Assembly: GCA_902553145.1 (NCBI GenBank) | Contig: CACDKD010000009.1 | Location: 1-42,688 of the forward strand | Length of the DNA stretch: 42,688 nt | Reading direction: 5' to 3' | Source of the DNA: an uncultured Gammaproteobacteria bacterium | GTDB taxonomy: Bacteria; Pseudomonadota; Gammaproteobacteria; Steroidobacterales; UBA11654 | Shown here: positions 35,998-42,688 of the stretch, one piece after another | How the letters are laid out: each line of letters opens with the position of its first letter | Position numbering within the stretch: the stretch's first letter is position 1 | The notes under the pieces: generated by a model | Database searches by the model: none | The model's input: only the letters and a program-made list of their open reading frames with translations | Told to the model about the DNA's origin: nothing | Program-made: the position numbers and the translations under genes

Positions 35998-37358
35998 ATA
36001 ATCTCAAAGTAAGATCTTTATTTTTCATGCTCATTGCGACGAATGTATTCGCCAATGATTCTGATTTTTATACTTCTGCAAGAGCAATACTTGGGGATAT
36101 GGTTGAAATTGAATCCACTAGAGAAAAGGGGTTAGCTACGAGTGTGAGCAAATATGCAGAATCCGTTTTATTGAACAATGGTTTTGAAAAAGGCGATCTC
36201 GAAGTTGTTGGCCCAGCAGAAGCATCCAAAGGTTTATATGCCATCTATCGTGGTCGGTCATCTCAAGATCCCGTCATTGTAATGGCACACATCGATGTTG
36301 TCCCAGCAGTAAAAGATTCATGGATTACAAATCCATTTAAAATGACAGAAATCGATGGTTTTCTTCACGGTCGGGGCACCTCAGACAATAAAGCCGGAGC
36401 AGCTGGATTGGTTGCAACATTTGCCAGACTCAGATCTGAAGGTTTTATTCCTCAAAACGACATCATTATGCTCCTCACAGGAGATGAAGAGACTGGAATG
36501 CAAAGCATTCGATACTTCAAAGACAATTATAAAAATGTTCATAATGCTGCTTTTGCGTTGAACTCAGACGGAGGTTATCTGACTGGCACCATGGATAATC
36601 CAGAAGCATTCAGGTTGCAATCTGCTGAAAAAGTCTATTTCACAGTTACGCTTACGGCAAATAACAGAGGGGGGCATAGCTCTATCCCAAGGAAAGACAA
36701 CGCAATATATGATCTTGCCGATGCAATCAAAAAAATTCAGGAGTTTGATTTTCCTATCTCATTGAATCAGACAACACGTGCGACTTTAGAATTTTCTATG
36801 AAAGATGCCAACGAGTCTGAAAAATCGCAAATGAATTTGATTCTCAATGAAGTGCAACAAGAATACGAACTTCTTAAAAAGGACCCTGAGATGAATGCAC
36901 TCACTAGAACCACTTGTGTCGCTACAAAATTAAAAGGGGGGCATGCTGAAAATGCTTTGCCGGTCTCTGCAGTGGCAACGGTAAATTGCAGACTTGTTCC
37001 TCAAGATGATCCCAATGAGGTGCTCTACAAGATAAGAAATCTAGTCGGTGATAATATTGTTGTAACTCCAAATGCGGATGTGAGAAAAAGTCCAGCCTCT
37101 CCCATAACCGATGAAATATTGGAATTGATTTCTTCATCAATGGATCCAATCTTCCCGGATTTAGCGATCGTTCCTACAATGTCTACAGGAGCTACAGATG
37201 CAATAGAGCTGAGGAGTAATGGGGTTCCCGTTTATGGAACAAGTGCAATGATGACTGATCCAACCGGATACAGAGGGCATGGATTGAATGAACGAATCGA
37301 AATCTCTGCATTCAATGCAACTCTTGATTTCTGGTATACACTTATGAAACAGTTGTAA
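35994..37358 (+). CDS. Exported M20-family metallopeptidase
   Basis: Zinc-dependent exopeptidase or amidohydrolase. The 454 residues start with a signal peptide (about 1-20, ending V-F-A before N-D-S). Metal ligands of the M20 fold are intact: His99 and Asp101 (VMAHID), bridging Asp131 (GTSDNKAG), Glu165-Glu166 (GDEETG) and a C-terminal His in GHGLNER. A lid/dimerisation domain occupies the middle (about 205-330, with RGGHSS). Likely trims peptides in the periplasm; exact substrate unknown. Coupled to the preceding hydrolase. Confidence 0.9.
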   Translation: MNNLKVRSLFFMLIATNVFANDSDFYTSARAILGDMVEIESTREKGLATSVSKYAESVLLNNGFEKGDLEVVGPAEASKGLYAIYRGRSSQDPVIVMAHIDVVPAVKDSWITNPFKMTEIDGFLHGRGTSDNKAGAAGLVATFARLRSEGFIPQNDIIMLLTGDEETGMQSIRYFKDNYKNVHNAAFALNSDGGYLTGTMDNPEAFRLQSAEKVYFTVTLTANNRGGHSSIPRKDNAIYDLADAIKKIQEFDFPISLNQTTRATLEFSMKDANESEKSQMNLILNEVQQEYELLKKDPEMNALTRTTCVATKLKGGHAENALPVSAVATVNCRLVPQDDPNEVLYKIRNLVGDNIVVTPNADVRKSPASPITDEILELISSSMDPIFPDLAIVPTMSTGATDAIELRSNGVPVYGTSAMMTDPTGYRGHGLNERIEISAFNATLDFWYTLMKQL

Positions 37359-37361
37359 AAC

Positions 37362-38024
37362 ATGGAATCGATAAAAATATACAGTTCGGCAAGATGTCCG
37401 TATGCGCAAAGGACTCGAATGCTGATGATCGAAAAAGAAATACCTTTCGAATTAACTGAGGTAGACCTAAGAAACAAACCCGATTGGTTTCTTGCTGTGT
37501 CGCCCTATGGCAAAGTGCCCGTAATCGTCGATGATGGTCAGACAATTTATGAATCAGCAATCATCAACGAATACCTTGATGAGAAATATATAAGCATCCC
37601 TATGATGCCTGAGGAACCGGTTGAGAGAGCCAAAGCCAGAATTTGGATGGACTATTGCACAAATAAATACCTTACACTCTCAAGGAAACTGCTTGTAGAT
37701 CATGGCAATGAAGAGCTGCAAACAGAGAACAAAAAAAAGATGAAAGAATCGTTAATCTACATTGAAAAAGAATGCTTTGAGAAAAATGAGAATGGGCCTT
37801 TTTGGTTGGGCAATAAAATCTCATTGGTTGACCTTCACTACGCGCCATTCTTCGAAAGATTCGGTGCTTTCAAAGAACTCTTTGGTGTCGAATGGCCAGA
37901 AGAATGCATCAAAATATCAAACTGGTGGAGCGCAATCCAAAAGAGAGATAGTTACAAAATGACCGTTTTGCCGACCGAAGAGCATGTCGATCTTTACCGA
38001 TCAATTATGCAAAACATGTCTTAA
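37362..38024 (+). CDS. Glutathione S-transferase family protein
   Basis: 220 residues: thioredoxin-fold N domain with Cys12 in RCPYAQRT (cysteine-type active site, as in omega and DHAR-like GSTs), the KVPVIVDDG cis-Pro loop and the YESAIINEYLDE glutathione-binding Glu-Ser, followed by an all-helical C domain with LVDLHYAPFFERF. Cysteine-type GSTs act as thiol transferases or dehydroascorbate reductases rather than conjugators. It starts three bases after the M20 stop. Its TAA stop overlaps that of the convergent permease within TTAA. Confidence 0.9.
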   Translation: MESIKIYSSARCPYAQRTRMLMIEKEIPFELTEVDLRNKPDWFLAVSPYGKVPVIVDDGQTIYESAIINEYLDEKYISIPMMPEEPVERAKARIWMDYCTNKYLTLSRKLLVDHGNEELQTENKKKMKESLIYIEKECFEKNENGPFWLGNKISLVDLHYAPFFERFGAFKELFGVEWPEECIKISNWWSAIQKRDSYKMTVLPTEEHVDLYRSIMQNMS

Positions 38025-39220
38025 TCCGATCTCAATGCCTCTATGGGGTCTAGCTCCGAAGCAGATCTTGCAGGAAGAAATCCGGCAAATAAACCAATGA
38101 ATATGGATATAAAGACAGAATAAGTTATGTATTCCCATGCCACAGCAATGGGTAAATCGGGATATACGTATAAAGCGATATTGATGATCATAAATCCCGC
38201 GATCAATCCTAGGAATGCTCCAAATATCGATAGGAATATAGATTCCAATAGAAACACTTCTCTAATCCTAGATTGAGATGCTCCAATTGCTCTAAGTATT
38301 CCTATCTCTGATTTTCGCTCATTCACAGCCACGGTCATGATGGTGAAAATACCCACTCCTCCAACTAGCAATGAAATCCCGCCAAATGCAGCAACTGTAA
38401 ATTTGAGCCAATCCATAATCTCACCGAGTGTTTCAATCATATCTGCTTGCGTTGTAATTGTTACATCTTCTCCGCCATGGCGACTGATCATGAGTCGCTT
38501 CACAGACGCAACCACCTCCTCTGTTGTTGCGTTCTCATTATGGACAACATCGATTTCCTGAAATCCATTTTTATTAAACATCGTGTTGAATTTTGCGATT
38601 GGAATGTAAACGGCATCATCCAGATCAAAACCAAGAAAATCTCCTTTCGGTGGGAGCACTCCTACGATCCTAAAACGCTGTGAATTAACTCGAACTGTTT
38701 TTCCCAATGGATTTTCATTGCCAAATAATTCGTCTCTCATTTTTGGACCAAGCACAGCAAATGATCTTGGAGTTTTCGGATTGTCTTTAGGCAGGTATTG
38801 GCCCAACATGGTATCAGCACCAACAATAATGTCATAGTCTGCTCCTGTACCAACAACAAGCGACCTTCTTAGCCTTGTATCGCTCTCTATTTCACCGCTT
38901 GCACCAGAAACTGGAACTGCATAATCAATCAGTGGCAACCTTTCAATTGCCTCTGCATCGTCAAAAGAGAGTGGCTTTATTGTTCCATGAACACCTGTAG
39001 GCATGCCAAGTGTTTGTGTTTTTCCTGGCTGGACAGCAATGATATTGCTACCGAACTGTGTAAATTGAGAAACCATAAAGTCTTGCAAACCTTGGCCCAT
39101 GCTTGTCAGAAAGATGACGCAAACAACCCCAACGGCAATGCCCATCGCAGTCAAAAAACTTCTCATCTTCTGAGAGACGATTGAAAATGAGGAGAATAAA
39201 AAAATGTCCTTAAACTTCAT
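38021..39220 (-). CDS. MacB-type ABC transporter permease (second)
   Basis: 399 residues from ATG 39220, two bases after the stop of the upstream permease; the frame stays open upstream but that extension lacks family features. MacB/FtsX topology: one N-terminal membrane segment (about 20-40), a large periplasmic MacB-PCD domain, and three C-terminal segments with VNERKSEIGILRAIGAS and FAGFLPARSASELDPIEALR. The ATPase is a separate gene. Likely pairs with the other permease as a heterodimer. Confidence 0.92.
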   Translation of the reverse strand: MKFKDIFLFSSFSIVSQKMRSFLTAMGIAVGVVCVIFLTSMGQGLQDFMVSQFTQFGSNIIAVQPGKTQTLGMPTGVHGTIKPLSFDDAEAIERLPLIDYAVPVSGASGEIESDTRLRRSLVVGTGADYDIIVGADTMLGQYLPKDNPKTPRSFAVLGPKMRDELFGNENPLGKTVRVNSQRFRIVGVLPPKGDFLGFDLDDAVYIPIAKFNTMFNKNGFQEIDVVHNENATTEEVVASVKRLMISRHGGEDVTITTQADMIETLGEIMDWLKFTVAAFGGISLLVGGVGIFTIMTVAVNERKSEIGILRAIGASQSRIREVFLLESIFLSIFGAFLGLIAGFMIINIALYVYPDLPIAVAWEYITYSVFISIFIGLFAGFLPARSASELDPIEALRSD

Positions 39221-39222
39221 GA

Positions 39223-40434
39223 TTATTTGTTTCCGCTTAGTGCTTCTACTGGATCTAGTTTTGCTGCTCTTCTTGCTGGAAGCAAGCCAAATATGATTCC
39301 GGATATCAATGCAACAATTAGAGAAACGTATGAAGCCCACATAGGAGGGAGAAAATTAAAATCTGGGAATGCAACTTTCAATACCTGTGTGATTGAATGC
39401 CCTAAAATAAGTCCCATTATTGCTCCAGAGCCTGACAACATTATTGCCTCTACAACAAAAAGATTATTGATTTGCTTATTCTTGGCTCCAATAGCCTTAA
39501 GCAGGCCTATTTCGGCCTGTCTTTGAGACACAGCCACCAGCATTACATTCATTATCAATATTCCAGCAACCAGCAAGCTTATGGAAGCAATTGATCCCAG
39601 TGCCATCGTCAAGACATTGAAGATATTATCAAATGACTGAAGAACGGTGTCTTGCTTGATTACAGTAATATCCTCTTTGCCTTGATGACGTCTTTTAATG
39701 ATTGAAAGAATGCTTTGTTTTGTTTGATCCATGCGACTTGTGGTTCTTACATCAACAATAATTCTGTAAAGGGAATCGCGATTAAAGAGTGCCGTTCCAA
39801 GGGCAACAGGTATGACTACGATTTTCTGAACATCGATTCCGATGGCTCTCCCCTCCTCGGCAAGAACACCCGCAACCCGACATCTTCGGTCACCTATTCG
39901 AATCCATTCGCCAACAGCAGTCGTATCTCCAAATAGCTCCGATTTGATCTCTTTTCCAATTGCGCAAACAGGAGGGGAATATCTCATGCTGACACCTGGC
40001 AAAAAACTTCCCGATTCCATTTCCCATTGGCGAATACTTAAAAATTCTGGTGTTGTTCCAATTATCGGTGCTGACCTTTCGAGCCCATCGTATTGTGCAG
40101 GGGCTTCACCCATTACAACGGGTGCGATGCGTCGTACATTATCAATTTGAAATAAGCTTTGTGCGTCCTCAATTGTCAATGGCCTTGGTGATAGCCCAGC
40201 TAGGTCTAAGACGCCACCGCCAGAGGTTTCATTACGTCCTGGACTTACAATCAAAAGATTTGTTCCGAGGCTTCTAAACTCTCCAGTGATGTAGTCTCGA
40301 GCGCCTTCTCCGACTGCCGTAAGTAAGATTACGGCCATGACTCCTATCGAAGTGGCAATAAGCAGCATTATTGTTCTCAAAGGATATCTGATCAGAGTTG
40401 TGTAACCTAAGAAAAGTATATCGCTAAGACGCAT
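39223..40434 (-). CDS. MacB-type ABC transporter permease (first)
   Basis: 403 residues with the same FtsX/MacB layout: membrane segment about 20-40, periplasmic domain, three C-terminal segments with SQRQAEIGLLKAIGAK and GLLPARRAAKLDPVEALS. It starts three bases after the ATPase stop. Presence of two different permease genes implies a heterodimeric mechanotransmission pump rather than the single fused MacB. Confidence 0.93.
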   Translation of the reverse strand: MRLSDILFLGYTTLIRYPLRTIMLLIATSIGVMAVILLTAVGEGARDYITGEFRSLGTNLLIVSPGRNETSGGGVLDLAGLSPRPLTIEDAQSLFQIDNVRRIAPVVMGEAPAQYDGLERSAPIIGTTPEFLSIRQWEMESGSFLPGVSMRYSPPVCAIGKEIKSELFGDTTAVGEWIRIGDRRCRVAGVLAEEGRAIGIDVQKIVVIPVALGTALFNRDSLYRIIVDVRTTSRMDQTKQSILSIIKRRHQGKEDITVIKQDTVLQSFDNIFNVLTMALGSIASISLLVAGILIMNVMLVAVSQRQAEIGLLKAIGAKNKQINNLFVVEAIMLSGSGAIMGLILGHSITQVLKVAFPDFNFLPPMWASYVSLIVALISGIIFGLLPARRAAKLDPVEALSGNK

Positions 40435-40436
40435 GA

Positions 40437-41114
40437 TTAAGGCTTTCTCTGATCATTGATTATCTTTCCATCTCTCAACTCAATTAAGCGATTGGATCTC
40501 TCTCCCATTTCTCGATCATGAGTCACTACGATCAGAGTCAGTCCAGCTGAGTTGAGCTCTTCAATTAATTTAACAACCTCATTGCCTGATGTTGTATCAA
40601 GATTTCCCGTTGGTTCGTCTGCAAGAAGAACGTCGGGCTCCATCACTATGGATCTGGCAATTGCAACTCTTTGTCTCTGTCCTCCTGACAATTGCTCAGG
40701 CTTATGGTCAGCGCGATCGGTCAAACCAACTTTTTCAAGTGCTGAGTCAACCTTCATCGAACGCTCATTTGGGCTTATTCCTGATAGGATCATTGGCATC
40801 TCGATATTTTCAAATGCTGTCAATCTGGGGATCAAATGAAAAGACTGAAATATAAATCCAATCTTTGCTGATCTAATACCAGCCATTTCGTCGTCGTCCA
40901 TTTTTGATGTATTGATGCCTGAAAGAATATAATCACCAGAAGTTGGTGTATCTAAGAGGCCTAAGATATTTAGAAGGGTTGATTTACCTGATCCTGAAAC
41001 GCCCATGATAGAAACATAATCATTCGTATTGATTTCAAGGTCAACTTCGTCAAGCGCATGAACAACTTGATTTCCAACTTGGAACTTTCTGCTCAGTTTA
41101 TCAAGACGAATCAT
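40437..41114 (-). CDS. MacB/LolD-type ABC transporter ATP-binding protein
   Basis: 225 residues. Walker A GVSGSGKST (38-46), Q-loop FQSFHL, signature LSGGQ (142-146), Walker B VLLADEP (162-168) and the switch His in VVTHD are all present. The sequence is of the MacB/LolD/FtsE group, which powers periplasmic conformational work. It lies between the adaptor and the two permeases in one operon. Confidence 0.95.
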   Translation of the reverse strand: MIRLDKLSRKFQVGNQVVHALDEVDLEINTNDYVSIMGVSGSGKSTLLNILGLLDTPTSGDYILSGINTSKMDDDEMAGIRSAKIGFIFQSFHLIPRLTAFENIEMPMILSGISPNERSMKVDSALEKVGLTDRADHKPEQLSGGQRQRVAIARSIVMEPDVLLADEPTGNLDTTSGNEVVKLIEELNSAGLTLIVVTHDREMGERSNRLIELRDGKIINDQRKP

Positions 41115-41138
41115 AATTTGGATCTATTCTTCAGAAAT

Positions 41139-42260
41139 TTAAGGGGACTCTTCTAACTCTTTTTCCTCATTGGATTTCTCTACTTCGACTGTTGCACCAT
41201 CTTTAACGCCTACTCTATCAACAGACAGAACTATCCTGTCATCTAACTCTAATCCACTTAAAACTTCTGTAAACTCCCAGTTTGATAGGCCAGTCTCTAA
41301 TTGCCTCTTTTCAATTACATTGTCATCCCCAATGACATAGACCTTGTCTCCCCTCATTACTGCTTGGGTTGGGAGTCCAAGCGTCTCTTCGCTGGTAGCT
41401 ATAATTACTGTTACATCGGCACTATATCCCGGCAATAGGTATTTTTGAGGGTTATCAAAGGTGGCTTCAATCTCAACCGTTCTTGCTTGTCTTTCAAGAT
41501 CCAGTACATATGGAGCAACCCGACTTACTGTAGCAAGGAATTCTTCCTCGCCAAATGCATCCATGGTGATGTTTGCCTTCATTCCAGATCTGACATCTGG
41601 AGCATCTATCTCATCAATCGGTGCCTTGATATATAGGCAGGTATTGTCGATGAGATCCAAAGTAGGTTTCGTAGCAACTCCCACTGGAGAGGGTGTAACA
41701 TATTCTCCTAGCTTGCCTTCAATTTCAGCAACAATTCCATCAAAAGGTGCTATAAGCATGGTTCTCTCTAGCGATGCTCTGGTAACTTCGACTTGAGCTA
41801 CAGCGGCATTGCAAGCTGCCATTGTTGACTCAGCATTGGCTACTGCTGACTCCTTGGCTTCCTCAGAGGTCAATCCTTTTTCATATAATTCATTGGCTCG
41901 ACTAGCATCTCTTTCTGCCTTTGCAGAGACAATGCAAGCTTGTTCAGAAGACCTTTCAGATGCAGTGACTCTAGCTTTAGTTTCTTTATTCCACAACTCT
42001 AATAAAATATCCCCTTCTTTAACGGAATCTCCCTCCTTGACATGAAGAACTGATATCTGACCAGCAGCGGCGGGCGACATCTTTGATCGTCTGCAAGCAT
42101 CAATGGTTCCTGCACGAGTGTTTGAAACTGTCTTTTCAACATTTCTTATTTCAGGCTTTACTGATAAAACTTTTATCGGCTTTTCTTCGCCTCCAAACAT
42201 AAAGGAAGACAGAGCAATTACAGCGATGACTGCGCCGATGATTTTTTTATTTCTTGTCAT
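41139..42260 (-). CDS. Periplasmic adaptor (HlyD/MacA-type membrane fusion protein)
   Basis: Bridges the inner-membrane ABC pump to an outer-membrane channel. The 373 residues have an N-terminal anchor (about 6-22), two lipoyl half-motifs (GQISVLHVKEGDSVKEGDILLEL and APFDGIVAEIEGKLGEYVTPS) around an alpha-hairpin (about 93-165), a beta-barrel domain and an acidic tail. Four cysteines (56, 109, 150, 208) occur in the exported part. No TolC-like gene lies in the window, so the channel must be elsewhere. Confidence 0.92.
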   Translation of the reverse strand: MTRNKKIIGAVIAVIALSSFMFGGEEKPIKVLSVKPEIRNVEKTVSNTRAGTIDACRRSKMSPAAAGQISVLHVKEGDSVKEGDILLELWNKETKARVTASERSSEQACIVSAKAERDASRANELYEKGLTSEEAKESAVANAESTMAACNAAVAQVEVTRASLERTMLIAPFDGIVAEIEGKLGEYVTPSPVGVATKPTLDLIDNTCLYIKAPIDEIDAPDVRSGMKANITMDAFGEEEFLATVSRVAPYVLDLERQARTVEIEATFDNPQKYLLPGYSADVTVIIATSEETLGLPTQAVMRGDKVYVIGDDNVIEKRQLETGLSNWEFTEVLSGLELDDRIVLSVDRVGVKDGATVEVEKSNEEKELEESP

Positions 42261-42316
42261 TTTTCACTCAACCTAATTTTGCATGACCATTGTATAGAGT
42301 TCATTTTGAAAAAGCA

Positions 42317-42331
42317 TTGTAAGATACAATT
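42317..42331. promoter_or_regulatory. Inverted repeat ATTGTA-N3-TACAAT, candidate operator
   Basis: A perfect 6-3-6 inverted repeat 57 bases upstream of the efflux adaptor start, in the gap that must contain the efflux operon promoter. Another ATTGTA lies at 42291-42296. Possible repressor site; binding protein unknown. Confidence 0.3.
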
Positions 42332-42375
42332 TGTAACAGTGTCATCTTTACTTAGAAAAACCCATGTTTTCTTCA

Positions 42376-42393
42376 TATTTAAAGCTTTAAATA
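42376..42393. promoter_or_regulatory. Perfect 18-bp palindrome upstream of the efflux operon
   Basis: TATTTAAAGCTTTAAATA is self-complementary over all 18 bases. It lies in the 211-base gap between msrA and the efflux operon. It resembles a dimeric-regulator site, though AT-rich palindromes of this size arise by chance in DNA of this composition. Confidence 0.3.
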
Positions 42394-42471
42394 GATATTC
42401 TAGATAACCCTTTAATAAGATTTAAAAAATGAATGTTATCGGATTATATTTTTTTAAATAGAGAGACTAAA

Positions 42472-42688
42472 TTATACATTTGGAGTGCATTTGATGCCTG
42501 TGCCTCCCAAGCCACAATAACCGCCGGGATTCTTTGCCAAATACTGTTGGTGATAGTCCTCAGCAAAAAAGAATTCCTCTGGCGATTTTATCTGGGTGAC
42601 AATCTCGCCAAAACCACCCTTGCTTAACTCAGTTTGGTATTGATCTCGTGAGGATTTAATCTTTTCATGAGTAGGCTCGTCATCATAG
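42472..42688 (-). CDS. msrA: Peptide methionine sulfoxide reductase MsrA, C-terminal part
   Basis: Reduces methionine-S-sulfoxide in proteins. Only the last 72 codons are inside the window; the 5' part runs off the right edge. The visible end reads [21 protein letters not shown] and then a second Cys four residues on, matching the MsrA C-terminus with its resolving cysteines. Also visible is the conserved S-R-D-Q-Y segment. Confidence 0.95.
   Translation of the reverse strand, partial: YDDEPTHEKIKSSRDQYQTELSKGGFGEIVTQIKSPEEFFFAEDYHQQYLAKNPGGYCGLGGTGIKCTPNV

Noticed and set aside
29563-38024. Accessory-looking block as a horizontally acquired island
   Set aside because: No integrase, tRNA junction, flanking repeats or obvious change in base composition.
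41139-42260. Four cysteines in the efflux adaptor as an unusual redox feature
   Set aside because: From memory these positions recur in a subfamily of proteobacterial adaptors paired with MacB-type permeases, so they are not specific to this genome.

Overview
This window looks like chromosomal housekeeping DNA from an AT-rich, compact gammaproteobacterium, plausibly a free-living marine lineage. The evidence is gene order: tRNA-Gln/prs/rplY/pth, gatCAB divergent from mreBCD, amgK-murU divergent from lptD-surA-pdxA-rsmA-apaH, and mrdA-rodA-mltB-rlpA-dacA-lipB are all arrangements known from Pseudomonas-like gammaproteobacteria. Most genes abut or overlap by 1-14 bases, and five of six convergent gene pairs overlap at their stop codons. 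I see no insertion sequence, prophage, CRISPR array or rRNA, and no gap over 300 bases. The species assignment is inference.

Layout. 1-800: 3' part of a MesD-type methionine synthase. 793-3841 (minus): pth, rplY (long CTC form), prs, tRNA-Gln(TTG) with its own promoter, and a LolB-like lipoprotein; ispE is absent from its usual place. 3903-6535 (plus): prfA, prmC and a ThiF/MoeB-like E1 enzyme; hemA is absent from its usual place. 6608-9770 (minus): gatC-gatA-gatB. 9874-18949 (plus): a joined cell-elongation cluster, mreBCD-mrdA-rodA-mltB-rlpA-dacA-lipB. 18936-21779 (minus): amgK-murU (MurNAc recycling) and metC. 21890-27929 (plus): lptD, surA, pdxA, rsmA, apaH. 27916-30408 (minus): an SDR with an export signal, lgt and thyA.

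30534-38024 is the most accessory part. It holds a small secreted six-cysteine protein, an ECF sigma factor with an RskA-like membrane anti-sigma factor, two membrane-anchored alpha/beta hydrolases, a GNAT acetyltransferase, an unassigned beta-propeller-like protein, an exported M20 peptidase and a glutathione S-transferase. 38021-42260 (minus) is a MacB-type efflux system made of an adaptor, an ATPase and two permeases. The window ends inside msrA.

Functional links: MetC makes homocysteine, which MesD can methylate. PrmC methylates the release factor encoded just upstream. GatCAB completes Asn- or Gln-tRNA. Lgt modifies prolipoproteins such as the LolB-like protein and RlpA. SurA chaperones outer-membrane proteins such as LptD. 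AmgK/MurU return MurNAc released during wall turnover to precursor synthesis. I found no clearly unprecedented system. The best leads are the ECF/RskA module with its exported cysteine-rich neighbour and a shared upstream motif, the SDR with a signal peptide, a ThiF/MoeB homologue that has lost its zinc site, and a hydrolase with Asn in the catalytic-acid position.
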